Assembly: GCA_030248215.1 (NCBI GenBank)
Contig: JASANG010000885.1
Coordinates: 124,001 to 188,000 of the forward strand
Direction of reading: 5' to 3'
DNA length: 64,000 bases
Origin: Enoplolaimus lenunculus
Taxonomy: Eukaryota; Nematoda; Enoplea; Enoplida; Thoracostomopsidae
Under the pieces are notes generated by a model that saw nothing but the letters and a program-made list of their open reading frames with translations, did not search any database and was not told the DNA's origin. Each line of letters opens with the position of its first letter. Positions within the stretch are counted from its first letter, which is position 1. Below are positions 34,201-40,559 of the stretch, one piece after another. A program made the position numbers and the translations under genes.

Positions 34201-35208
34201 AACAAGAAACAGTACAAAAGGACTATTCAGAAGTCCCTACCTAAAAACTCCGTTTTGTCCTATTCCCACTGAACGCTGTCAGGATAAAACCGACTAGGAA
34301 CATGGTGTGTGTTGTCATCAGACACCGTAGTCATAGCATCTGTTTTGACACTAGTCCAAAGCAGGGGCGTTCGGAGAAAATTATATTTGTGGGCACCGAA
34401 AAATTTTGAGCGGATCCTACAATTGCAATTCAAGATTGCTTACTTTTAGACCGAGTCCATTTGGGGCACCACATTGGACCGGACACAGTTTTCCAATGCC
34501 GCCCGTGGGGAAGCGGTTGGTCTTCAGGGGGCAAGTGGACAATTAGTTACATCTGTGTCTGTGTTATTACGGGCACGGTCCAAACTGGGTCATTTTGTGA
34601 TAAGCGATTGCCAAAGTTTGTCTCAACTTGACAACCTGACTATCGCCAAATATTGATAGATGTTATACGCATTTGAGAATATTTGCCTTAGCTAATAACA
34701 GGCTTTAACAGTTATTAATAGAAACTACTGCAAATCTGTATGGTTTTCTGGCTTATAATAATGGGCCAATGTTACTTTAAAGGGCGTAACAGTAGATTAA
34801 TCGTATTCGTAACCTAAGCGTAAGCCTAATCCTACGCGTAAAATTTGTAATATACAATCTAATGCTACACTTTTATAGACCCACCAGAAATCTTGACGCC
34901 ACTTTTAAAGTAACATGGGCTTAATAATGTAACAAACCTGACACAGATAAGCTTGTAATCAACCAATTTCGTACTGAGTGCAACTTTTCGTCGCGTGCCA
35001 CTGCTAATATCACCAGCATATTGCCACAAATTCCGAACACAAATATTAAACAGTAAATAATTGTAAACACAAGTCGAGTTGAGAATAAGCTTGTTATATC
35101 CGGCGGATACCGGTCATAAAGTAGCGAAACTGTCATCGGAACGCATGTGCTGGAATTATATCCGTTCATGGTCAAAACTGTACCATTGACGGCGGTAGCC
35201 GACGGCAT
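15323..35208 (-). CDS. Neuropeptide Y/F-type G protein-coupled receptor, six exons
   Basis: A rhodopsin-family GPCR of the NPY/NPF receptor group (worm NPR-like), assembled from exons 34938-35208, 33881-33985, 33231-33350, 32285-32509, 30815-30957 and 15323-16279. Every junction is GT-AG, phases match (1,1,1,1,0), and the sum is 1821 nt, 606 residues plus stop. Visible marks: N-glycosylation sites NGT and NSS near the N-terminus; TM1 with GN (62-63); Asp91 of TM2 created across a splice; KTWVFGKLMC with the ECL1 Trp111 and Cys118; DRY at 142-144; candidate partner Cys195/Cys199; TM5 FFVPLAIIGFCYG; TM6 SSWAF, where the usual CWxP Pro is Phe287; NPVVY at 326-330. The cytoplasmic tail is long and Asn-rich. 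It should bind an amidated peptide at the plasma membrane of neurons or target cells; the ligand is unknown. Intron 5 (14.5 kb) holds another gene. An AATAAA lies about 20 nt after the stop. Confidence 0.87.
15486..15706 (-). repeat. (AAT)n/(ATT)n microsatellite coding poly-Asn
   Basis: About 220 bp of ATT/ACT on the + strand, read on the - strand as Asn codons with interspersed Ser inside the receptor tail. Long open frames on the other strand and in other frames here (poly-Ile) are shadows of the microsatellite. Confidence 0.9.
16500..19060. other. Receptor intron 5, first part: no gene seen
   Basis: AT-rich unique-looking sequence with a microsatellite (17240) and a CGTACGGCGCCGTACG-rich patch (18400-18530, related to 1740-1800). 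No phase-compatible coding exon found. Confidence 0.5.
17240..17271. repeat. (AAT)n microsatellite
   Basis: Nine AAT units in receptor intron 5. Confidence 0.85.
19066..19459. repeat. 23-bp satellite
   Basis: About 17 units of ATTTGTTAAAATTTATTTAAAAT with few variants, in receptor intron 5. Confidence 0.9.
19460..20640. other. Receptor intron 5: no gene seen
   Basis: Two short TTCGCTTCGCTCGCGAT motifs (about 19580 and 19978) typical of dispersed repeats, otherwise nothing recognised. Confidence 0.5.
20649..20799. mobile_element. GGCC-ended hAT-like MITE (GTTACTTT type) in receptor intron 5
   Basis: Ends GGCCAATGTTACTTTTAGGG and AAAGTAACTTGGGCC; duplication CAAATATG / CAATTATG. Confidence 0.85.
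21133..21268. mobile_element. GCGGATC-type element fragment in receptor intron 5
   Basis: CCATTTTATCACAAAAACAA, GGAGCGTACGCCACCCGC and TCTCTGGATCTGCTAG match the family. Confidence 0.5.
22049..22219. mobile_element. CCGTAGCC-ended hAT-like MITE
   Basis: Ends CGAACCCGTAGCC and CTACGGGCCTG with an 8-bp duplication AGTGCGCG / AGTGCGCC; interior AAAATTTTCAACCTTGCTTG common to the family. About 340 bp upstream of the nested gene's ATG. Confidence 0.8.
22545..22560 (+). promoter_or_regulatory. Strong acceptor 6 nt before ATG (trans-splice-like)
   Basis: GCATTTTCAG|GTTTGC then ATG at 22561. A TTTTCAG acceptor directly before the initiator is the usual arrangement at nematode spliced-leader sites; a cis-spliced 5' UTR exon is the alternative. 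Confidence 0.5.
22561..22795 (+). CDS. Nested gene exon 1 (signal peptide region)
   Basis: 78 codons plus one base. Starts MTVMLAIVKLKHYLTATHIN, hydrophobic core at 21-35, ends GPVQDCYD with donor GACG|GTATGT. The frame is open upstream to 22468, but that part precedes the acceptor at 22554 and is taken as non-coding. Confidence 0.65.
22561..29209 (+). CDS. Unidentified secreted Cys-containing protein, about eight exons, nested in receptor intron 5
   Basis: Not recognised by name. Exons 22561-22795, 23438-23553, 26041-26198, 26766-26810, 27513-27642, 28145-28245, 28798-28850 and 29028-29209 join in phase across GT-AG junctions to about 339 residues. The N-terminus holds a signal-like segment (VTIICLALTAALTIA, residues 21-35), then a basic stretch and the motif VQDCYDG. 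Further motifs: ILQFPGCFDLD, ILVHYHWELENY, YIGCGGQGNNC, KKNVCINDWGDL and FLCYPEF. A secreted protein with disulfides is inferred. The first five or six exons are well supported by splice sites and motif-like composition. Exon 4 is small (45 nt) with a poor pyrimidine tract. The end is uncertain: with donor CACAG|GTTTGT it reads LYLCHGNCFQNF... and stops at 29209; with a donor 4 nt later (TTT|GTTTAG) exons 7-8 shift frame to read ...NQIGCGMVLFDTC... and stop at 29202. Intron 2 contains a 37-bp satellite. Confidence 0.6.
23438..23553 (+). CDS. Nested gene exon 2
   Basis: Acceptor AACTTTCAG|GA, donor TTAGAT|GTAAGA; phase 1 in, 0 out. Reads PEDARLVNFTVTKSVFGFAK and ends ILQFPGCFDLD, with an N-glycosylation site NFT. 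Confidence 0.7.
23884..25713. repeat. 37-bp satellite in nested gene intron 2
   Basis: Unit AATATAAACGGAGCAACTAA followed by TCTGCAACACTCCTAAG, with variants arranged in a higher-order pattern (GCAACTAATCTG / GTAACCAATTTG / GCAACTCATTCG). Interrupted at about 24380-24780 by A/C-rich sequence. Confidence 0.9.
24380..24780. other. Corrupted A/C-rich stretch inside the satellite
   Basis: Almost only A and C with homopolymers and no relation to the unit, except fragments (AAATAAACGGAGCC) near the end. Looks like a badly corrected long read. Open frames across it are meaningless. Confidence 0.6.
26041..26198 (+). CDS. Nested gene exon 3
   Basis: Acceptor TGACTTCAG|GCT, donor AACTG|GTACTC; phase 0 in, 2 out. 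Reads AAISISNSLKWKSGDPNILV, HYHWELENYKDVFDGLDC, then EDYIGCGGQGNN, with a Cys completed by the next exon. The TG left over cannot join the 27513 exon (it would make TGA), so an exon must lie between. Confidence 0.7.
26766..26810 (+). CDS. Nested gene exon 4 (micro-exon)
   Basis: 45 nt between AATGTCAG| and TATAA|GTAAGT; phase 2 in and out. It completes Cys and adds CPSTDGVPGIQRIY. It is the only short segment found here that fits both phases; the donor is excellent, the pyrimidine tract weak. Confidence 0.5.
   Translation: MSVNGWCPRHTTNI
27120..27345. repeat. Repeat shared with 46576-47040
   Basis: GTACCACCGAGCGTTGCGTT and CCAGTTGCATACTATTG have close counterparts in the same order at 46585 and 47012. 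Confidence 0.5.
27513..27642 (+). CDS. Nested gene exon 5
   Basis: Acceptor TAATTTTAAG|, donor GGATAT|GTAAGTG. Reads KNVCINDWGDLDEEKDGDPD, then FLCYPEFEPYREAITE and GDDGGY. Acidic, with two Cys. Confidence 0.68.
27908..28064. mobile_element. CCGTAGCC-type MITE in nested gene intron 5
   Basis: Contains TTTTCAACCTTGCTTGTAAG and ends CTACGTTCCTG. Duplication not clear. Confidence 0.7.
28145..28245 (+). CDS. Nested gene exon 6
   Basis: Acceptor TTCATTTTAG|GGT, donor CACAG|GTTTGT (phase 2) or CACAGGTTT|GTTTAG (phase 0). Reads GVVKMTVKIATNDTKYYAKL then KKDMAPSKFRVYH. Confidence 0.65.
28262..28674. mobile_element. Inverted-repeat element in nested gene intron 6
   Basis: GGGCGGAGGTACGGAATATG at the left and the complement (CATACCTCCGCCC) at the right, about 410 bp; no transposase. 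Confidence 0.65.
28798..28850 (+). CDS. Nested gene exon 7, frame uncertain
   Basis: Between TTGCAAG| and TCACG|GTATGT. With the stronger upstream donor it reads YASFKFASYPRKLYLCH; with the alternative donor, LCKFQIRVLPQETIPVS. A second acceptor 9 nt further in keeps the frame. Confidence 0.4.
29028..29209 (+). CDS. Nested gene last exon, frame uncertain
   Basis: Acceptor AATATTTGCAG|GAAATTG. One frame (stop 29209) ends EEALKNLTKL; the other (stop 29200-29202) reads GCGMVLFDTCTRRPERTAPD and ends SSEEFD. Both are reachable with legal splice sites. A TTAACC-ended element begins about 20 bp downstream. Confidence 0.45.
29229..29440 (-). mobile_element. TTAACC-ended element with a tRNA-like core, reverse, partial
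   Basis: TTAACCTTTTCTCACATGAA then GGATTTGAATCGCAG; far end lost. It begins about 20 bp after the nested gene's stop. Confidence 0.6.
29960..30200. repeat. Repeat family with CTGGAATGCATCACATACGTA
   Basis: AGCTGGAATGCATCACATAC and ACATTGCGCAAAACCGGCTG; third member of the family, in receptor intron 5. Confidence 0.5.
30510..30655. mobile_element. GGCC-ended hAT-like MITE (AAAGAAC type) in receptor intron 5
   Basis: Duplication TATGTTCC / AATGTTCC; ends GGCCAATGTAAAGAACACGG and ATCTTTACATGGGCC. Confidence 0.85.
30815..30957 (-). CDS. Neuropeptide receptor exon 5 (ICL3, TM6)
   Basis: 143 nt, phase 1 in and phase 0 out. Acceptor GTGTTTTAG|AA, donor TTTCAG|GTAAGA. A basic ICL3 (NMKRRQRTNRMLIS) leads into TM6 MVCAFGSSWAFQ. 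Confidence 0.87.
31020..31186. mobile_element. CCGTAGCC-type hAT-like MITE in receptor intron 4
   Basis: Perfect 8-bp duplication ATGGTGTA; ends CGGGTCCGCAGCC and GGCTACGAGCCTG. It lies about 60 bp from the exon 5 acceptor. Confidence 0.85.
31313..31515. mobile_element. GGCC-ended hAT-like MITE in receptor intron 4
   Basis: Perfect 8-bp duplication AAAAGTTG on both sides; two TAAGCC blocks inside. Confidence 0.88.
31849..32033. mobile_element. Degraded GGCC-ended MITE (GTTACTTT type) in receptor intron 4
   Basis: CCAATGTTATTTTTAAAGACC at one end, AAAAGTAACATGTGCC at the other; internal CTAAGCCTAAGCG. Confidence 0.65.
32069..32231. mobile_element. GGCC-ended hAT-like MITE in receptor intron 4
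   Basis: Ends GGCCCGTGTAAAAGATCAAG and GTTTACATCGGTC, duplication TATATTTT on both sides; TTAGGC motifs inside. It ends about 50 bp from exon 4. Confidence 0.8.
32285..32509 (-). CDS. Neuropeptide receptor exon 4 (TM4, ECL2, TM5)
   Basis: 225 nt, phase 1 in and out. Acceptor TTATTTAAG|TA, donor TTTAA|GTAAGT. Codes IWSMGALVSLPSALNY (TM4), ECL2 with Cys195 and Cys199, the RRIYGAVVMMLQ stretch and the Pro of TM5. Confidence 0.88.
32557..32765. mobile_element. CACTGCAAAAAA-ended palindromic MITE in receptor intron 3
   Basis: TA on both sides, ends CACTGCAGAAAACGGTGAG and CACCATTTTTTGCAGTG; it begins about 50 bp from the exon 4 acceptor. Confidence 0.82.
32990..33137. mobile_element. GGCC-ended hAT-like MITE in receptor intron 3
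   Basis: Perfect 8-bp duplication CATTATTC; ends GGCCCATGTAAAGATCAGGG and TTCTTTACATTGGCC. Confidence 0.9.
33231..33350 (-). CDS. Neuropeptide receptor exon 3 (TM3, DRY, ICL2)
   Basis: 120 nt, phase 1 in and out. Acceptor AATTTCAG|GA, donor ATTG|GTAAAC. Reads GMSIIISTFTLLAIAVDRYI, then LIVHPTTQPIGKRVALVLII, with the DRY arginine switch. Confidence 0.88.
33378..33673. mobile_element. TTAA-type MITE in receptor intron 2
   Basis: GGCCGTATTCACAGGTGCAAG to CTTGCACGTGTGAAGGAGC; right flank TTAA, left flank TTAG. It ends about 28 bp from the exon 3 acceptor. Confidence 0.75.
33881..33985 (-). CDS. Neuropeptide receptor exon 2 (TM2, ECL1)
   Basis: 105 nt, phase 1 in and out. Acceptor TTTATAG|AT, donor CAAG|GTACAT. 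The split codon G|AT gives the TM2 Asp, then SLVVLVSLPVSSYALQYKTW and VFGKLMCSVLPLIQ. Trp-x-Phe-Gly and the conserved Cys are exactly where the NPY receptor family has them. Confidence 0.88.
34764..34921. mobile_element. GGCC-ended hAT-like MITE in receptor intron 1, beside the exon 1 donor
   Basis: Perfect 8-bp duplication TAATAATG; ends GGCCAATGTTACTTTAAAGG and AAGTAACATGGGCT. The right duplication ends at 34929, 8 bp from the donor dinucleotide of exon 1. Confidence 0.88.
34938..35208 (-). CDS. Neuropeptide receptor exon 1 (N-terminus, TM1, ICL1)
   Basis: ATG at 35208-35206 in the context CGAAATGCC with an upstream in-frame stop. It codes 90 residues plus one base: extracellular N-terminus, TM1 (STRLVFTIIYCLIFVFGICG) and ICL1 (EKLHSVRN). 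The donor is CAG|GTTTGT at 34937. An element of the GGCC-ended family ends 8 bp from the target duplication next to this donor. Confidence 0.85.
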
Positions 35209-35920
35209 TTCGAATACGTTTATGCCTTTGTTGTTCGATTAATATGAAGTTAAGCTCAAACCAGGTAAATGGACGATAGCAAGAATAGTCATTGTCATAT
35301 ATATGAACTATTTCTTGTGTTACCGAAATGCAGCTATACTGTAAATTTCAATGAGTTGATTAATCAATTCAGCTCGCGAGTTGGTTTACTTCTGAATTAA
35401 TATCAGTCAACATTACCGTCACACCGAGGTGATTTGACTCTGGGTGAGTTGACCTATTAAGTTACAATGAATTGAATCAACTCCTAATTCTGAGTTCTGA
35501 TAGTCCTGTCTCAGACTGAGTGATTCAACTCATTCTGAGTTAAAATCAACTCACTGAAATTTACAGTGTAATAGTAATGACTTTTATAACATCTTGCAAT
35601 AACAGTTTGTTCGCGATCACCTCAGCGATATCGTGTTTAGATGGTTGTTCGTACGTTGGCTCATTTGCATACAACCGCACAACTGTGATAAACATTATCA
35701 CCACGACAGGCATATTCCTATACACCGGAAGCGCTTGTTTATTTACAATTAGGCACCTCGGGTTTAAAGGTTAGACATATTTGCTTGAAAAATTCTGCCG
35801 GAGCAAACTTTACATTATCTATTATGTGAGATCTGTCAATTTTTAAACGTTCTGTCACTTATTTTCCTAAATCATTGTTTCTTTAGTTTAAATATGTAGT
35901 GTTTAACCGCACCGTAGAAT
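35209..35920. other. Upstream region of the receptor gene
   Basis: A patch of alternating GAGTTG/CAACTC around 35350-35570 resembles a degraded palindromic element. No core promoter motif can be named with confidence. Confidence 0.4.
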
Positions 35921-35922
35921 GT

Positions 35923-36829
35923 TTAAACTAGAAAAAATGCTCAACACTTGAGCAAAAAGGGATATGTTTCATATTCCTATTAAAAGTATGGTAAACTAGA
36001 TCAGCACATTCGCTTGATGTAACCTGGAAAAGTATTAAGAAACAATAGCGGCCAAAATCATGTTAATTATTAATTTTTCTGAAACATCTTGCGGACAGCA
36101 AATCTATTTCTAACATTGAAGTTTTTGACAGGATTTGCTAGGAATTTTCAGAAATTCCTTAGGGTCGCAGAGACATGGCTGAGGTATACCGCTCTTTGAT
36201 TTTGCAAATTAATCGATGTTGCCAGAATACGGTGCGATTTGTGAGCTTCTATAGTCGTGACTATGCAGTGAAACAGATAAATAACTCGGGTGGGAAATGC
36301 GCATTTATATAATTTGTCACAAAGGTAAAAAATGGAGTAAACTCAAAAGTCACTAATAAGTGGAGCCTTTTTAAAGCATCAATTGCGATTCTGTTTTGTG
36401 ACGTCTGTTTAAGAAAGTATCTAGCAAAATTGGTCATCAAAACTCTAACAGCCATTATGTCGCCACACAATGCTCTTATGAAATTCAATTAACTATGGTA
36501 ATACAACGCTATAGGTAAATTTAATACGTTTTGTTGAGAACTTCAATATACATTCATGGATTCCAAGCTAAATCTGTCTACATTTCAGATATATTTCGCT
36601 TCGCATTCAAGAAAAGCATTTGTTTCTTACAAAAAATATTACAGAAATTTTGCTGTCCGCAATATGTTTCAGAAAAATTAATAATTAACATGATTTTGGC
36701 TGCTATTGTTTCTTAATACTTTTCCAGGTTACATCAAGCGAATGTGCTGATCTAGTTTACCATACTTTTAATAGGAATATGAAACATATCCCTTTTTGCT
36801 CAAGTGCTGAGCATTTTTTCTAGTTTCAA
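35923..36829. repeat. Large inverted repeat (two ~180-bp arms, ~545-bp spacer)
   Basis: Arms 35923-36102 and 36649-36829 are near-perfect complements (for example GATCAGCACATTCGCTTGAT on the left). The spacer has no clear coding frame. A foldback element or an inverted duplication; it lies upstream of the receptor gene. Confidence 0.8.
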
Positions 36830-36983
36830 CCGCTTTACCAAGCTGCTGCATTAATCCACCAATCCAGGTTATGAAAAATGAGAGGACTGATTAAACAAAA
36901 TACTGAGTTTAAATAGATAGCTTGGTTCAAAGAAACTATTGTCATGGCAACAAGCGCCTAATCAAAGTATTTGTATGAAACCA

Positions 36984-37534
36984 ATAGTTGGGACGAAGCA
37001 AACGATGGGGGTGACATCGTCAGTTGCGGTGAAGCTAACCGTTTGTGTGAAACCAACCCTTGGGCTGAAACCGACCGTTGAGGTGAAACCAGCCGTGTGG
37101 TTGAAACCAACCTCTGTGGCAAAATTAACCGCTGGGGTGAAATTAACCGCTGGGGTGAAACGAGCCCCTGGGGTGAAACGAACCGTTGGGGCAAAACCAA
37201 CCGTTGAGGTGAAACCAAACGTTGTGGTAAAACCAACCGTTGGGGTGAAACCAATCGTTGGGGTGAAACCAACCGTTGGGGTGAAATCAACCGTTGGGCT
37301 GAAACCAACCGTTGGGTTGAAACCAACCGTTAGGGTGAAACCAACCGTTGGGGTGAAACCGACCGTTGGGGTGGAACCAACCGTTGGGGTGAAACCAACC
37401 GTTGGGGTGAAACCAACCGTTGGGGTGGAACCAACCGTTGGGGTGAAACCAACCGTTGGGGAGAAACCGACTGTTGGGGTGAAACCAACCGTTGGGGTGA
37501 AACCGACTGTTGGGGTGAAACCAACCGTAAACTC
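36984..37534. repeat. 18-bp minisatellite
   Basis: About 29 units of GTTGGGGTGAAACCAACC with early variants diverged and late ones uniform. A multiple of three, so several frames on both strands stay open (VGVKPT on +, VSPQRL on -). Confidence 0.9.
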
Positions 37535-37859
37535 TATAAAGTGGTGAAAGTTATAATCGTAAAATTACATAGCTAACGTGTAAAAAGTGTTGAACCAAAA
37601 TGAAAAATTTCGTGCACTTTCTGTAAGGAGTTTTTTGACCGTAACTATTGAAGACCACACTGGTTTGCAAAATCCTCTGGCACAAATATTCCTTACGTAC
37701 CAGGATACCAGTGTACAAAATTTAAACGATACAGGTCTGATATTACTAGAGCACCAACATGCGAAGTAAACTGAAAATACGCGCTTGAGATACGCGAATC
37801 ATATATATGAACACTATCGTGTTCATATGATAAAAGACATCCAAATACGAAACAGTACA

Positions 37860-38070
37860 AAAAGGCTTCGTAATAAATCTATATAATTAATGCTGGAACG
37901 CCCCACATACGTATTTTGAGCAACATTCCAGCTCAATTATATAAACGTATGCAAAATAAATGTATTAATGTTTTTTAATATGAATAGTTCTAACAATATT
38001 GTGGTTTTGTTTGTGTTTGTTAAGTATGTTGGCGTCGGTTGCAAATATTGCAACCACGTTGACTAGTTAT
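37860..38070. repeat. Repeat family with CTGGAACGCC...ACATACGTA
   Basis: Shared with 29960-30200 and 61845-62040: GCTGGAACGCCCCACATACG, then AACATTCCAGC about 20 bp on. Confidence 0.55.
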
Positions 38071-38360
38071 GACTAAATGAAAAATTTATTGTTATGATTA
38101 CCGTGTACTTCACATTTGTTCAACGTTCACAGCGTCTTAATTCTCATAGTTATAGTTTTAGACGAAATCCCTTTGACAACGCAACACAGAATCCAATCGA
38201 TCAGGCACGAGAATCTGACGTATTGTGTCTTTCTTAATACAGGGACAATGTTGTAAATGCTGAGTTTAAAGTTTAAGATATAGGGTTATGTTCGCAATTG
38301 GGTACACAAAGCTATAAACGGATATATACAGCGCTTCGAAATTATTAAAAACCATTCCTA

Positions 38361-38649
38361 CACTGCAAAAAATGAGGAGCCAAATTGACTCGCACCCAAA
38401 TAAGCTCTAAGCGACTACACAAACTGAGTCAAATTCGACTCCGCCAGAGTCAAACGTGCAACTCAATGTGTCAAATTCGACTCCGCCAGAGTCAAACGTG
38501 CAACTCAATGAGTCAAATTCGACTCCGCCAGAGTCAAACGTGCAACTCAATGAGTCAAATTTGACTCTGGCGGAGTTGAATTTGATTCATTTTGTGCAGT
38601 TCCGTTGAGTCTATTTTGGAGAGAGTCACTTGGACTCACCTTTGCAGTG
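38361..38649. mobile_element. CACTGCAAAAAA-ended MITE with a tandem internal unit
   Basis: Ends as in the family. A unit of about 44 bp containing GACTCCGCCAGAGTCAAACG is repeated three times in the left arm, making the copy longer than its relatives. Confidence 0.8.
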
Positions 38650-39605
38650 CAGTATCTTTAGTAATTTTTAATTTGTAATTCATGATTCGTAAACCAAGAT
38701 TCCGGCTGCCCAACCAAATACGGACCGCAATTGACCAGAAGTAAAACAGACAATAAGTTTTGCTCCTTAAGTTTGGCACAGGTAAATACTGTGAATTTTT
38801 TAGCCACGTGATACAAAGGCTTACCCGCGGCTGAAATCGTATACTCAACCCGCGTTTACACGGGGGTAAAGTCCCACTGTCGACATCCTACCCCCCGCAT
38901 GCGATCACCATTGCAAACTATCGCTCAGGTTGAGTACCAGCATCCAATCCATAAACAAGGGGAGCGGACAAAATATTGTGGTAAAAAGAAATCTCGCAAG
39001 CGAAGCGACTGAGGTAGATAAATATTCATCAATAACGAAATGTTGCATTTGAAATCGGCCAAAAATGCAGAAGTTTGGTAAAATCACATGATAAATCCGT
39101 TTAGCAGGGACCTCTCGCTAGTGGCCAAATATTTTCTGACAATGATAATAAACCATTAGGCACGTACTACTCAATCCGCATCGTTCCTTTTGGTTTCTAA
39201 ATGGCAAAACGGCAGATTTTTTTCATGAGAACAGGAGGGTACAGTACACGGTATGCAAAACGACATTTATATACCTTAATATTAATAAGAACCATAATTA
39301 GACCATTAGCGTGCATTTAAAGCGTTTCTTGAGCAGTAAAAATCCTGTAACAAGTCGTTATTGTAATAATGATCCATTGTATATGTTTTTTTCTCAATTT
39401 ATTGCTCGTTTATATTTGGCAAAATAAACCAAAATTACAGTCAGGTCAGGTCAGTAAAATATAACCATTTGGTTTTTAAGTTTTTATCCTTACGTTTGAT
39501 TTCTACCATTTTTAGCTGTTCGGGGTTCAGTTTGTTTAATAAAATCAGAACCAGTCTAGTAAAACACTAAGCATCGATAGTAAACTGTAACTGAAAACAA
39601 TAAAC

Positions 39606-40009
39606 CAGGGTGTAACTGGATATCCGATGCCGGTTTAAAATCGTTATCCGTTTCTGTTTCTGTTTCTGTTATAGAATTTACCGGAAATTCGGCTAGTTTT
39701 TACGTTCAATATTTAGCTATCAATCACGTATATATCTAGTAAATTTTTCATTACAGATATGCAGCAATTATTCGTAATGAAATAAAAATTACAAAATTCA
39801 GCCAAATTCTTATAAATTTCTGTGCATCCACCGTTTGTTTGTAAAAAATTTTGCAAAACCCGGTGAACACCTGCACGACTCAATTGCGGTGGCAGAAATT
39901 TTTAAATATCTTTGAAGCTTTTATACCTGAACAACATGCAGTTTTCCGTTTCCGTTATTTCGATTACTATCCGTTTCCGTTATTTTTAACATCCGTTTTA
40001 CACCATGGG
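39606..40009. mobile_element. Element with GGATATCCG/TTCCGTTATT ends
   Basis: CAGGGTGTAACTGGATATCC to CATCCGTTTTACACCATG; internal TTTCTGTTTCTGTTATAGAA. Confidence 0.65.
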
Positions 40010-40559
40010 ATAAACCTTGTAAATTAGTATCTTAAAAATGCATTACTTCAAGCACGCTTAAGTTTACACAAGATTCACATTATGTCCAGGCAAGGTGGAT
40101 CACGGTTAGTCCCATGTTGATTAAACGTCACGCTTCAATTCGGAATGTTATGCCGGATGAGTAGAAACACTCGAAGGTCATTTGACAATAACCTACAAAC
40201 CACCGTTTATTCAATGTGTACAAGAGCCGGTATGTCCGTGATACTGTGAGACGTTTATGCAAATATCATATAACATTTTAAGCTAACAACGAATATTATG
40301 TGATATTCAATACCAAATCCACGCCGAATAATTTTTCACAACCATAACGTTATAAATTAAAAAAATTCAAATTTGAAATTCTAGTATCATAAGATTCATT
40401 AGGAAAATTTGGTTATGTTACCTCAAGTACCTATGCAGACAATTGAAAACATATCATATGATATTTGCAGACAGTATGTCGAATATCGTATGATATTGAA
40501 GAACAAAGCGTGGACTGACCTAGACATGAGAAAACGATAGCAGATAAATACTTTCTGAT

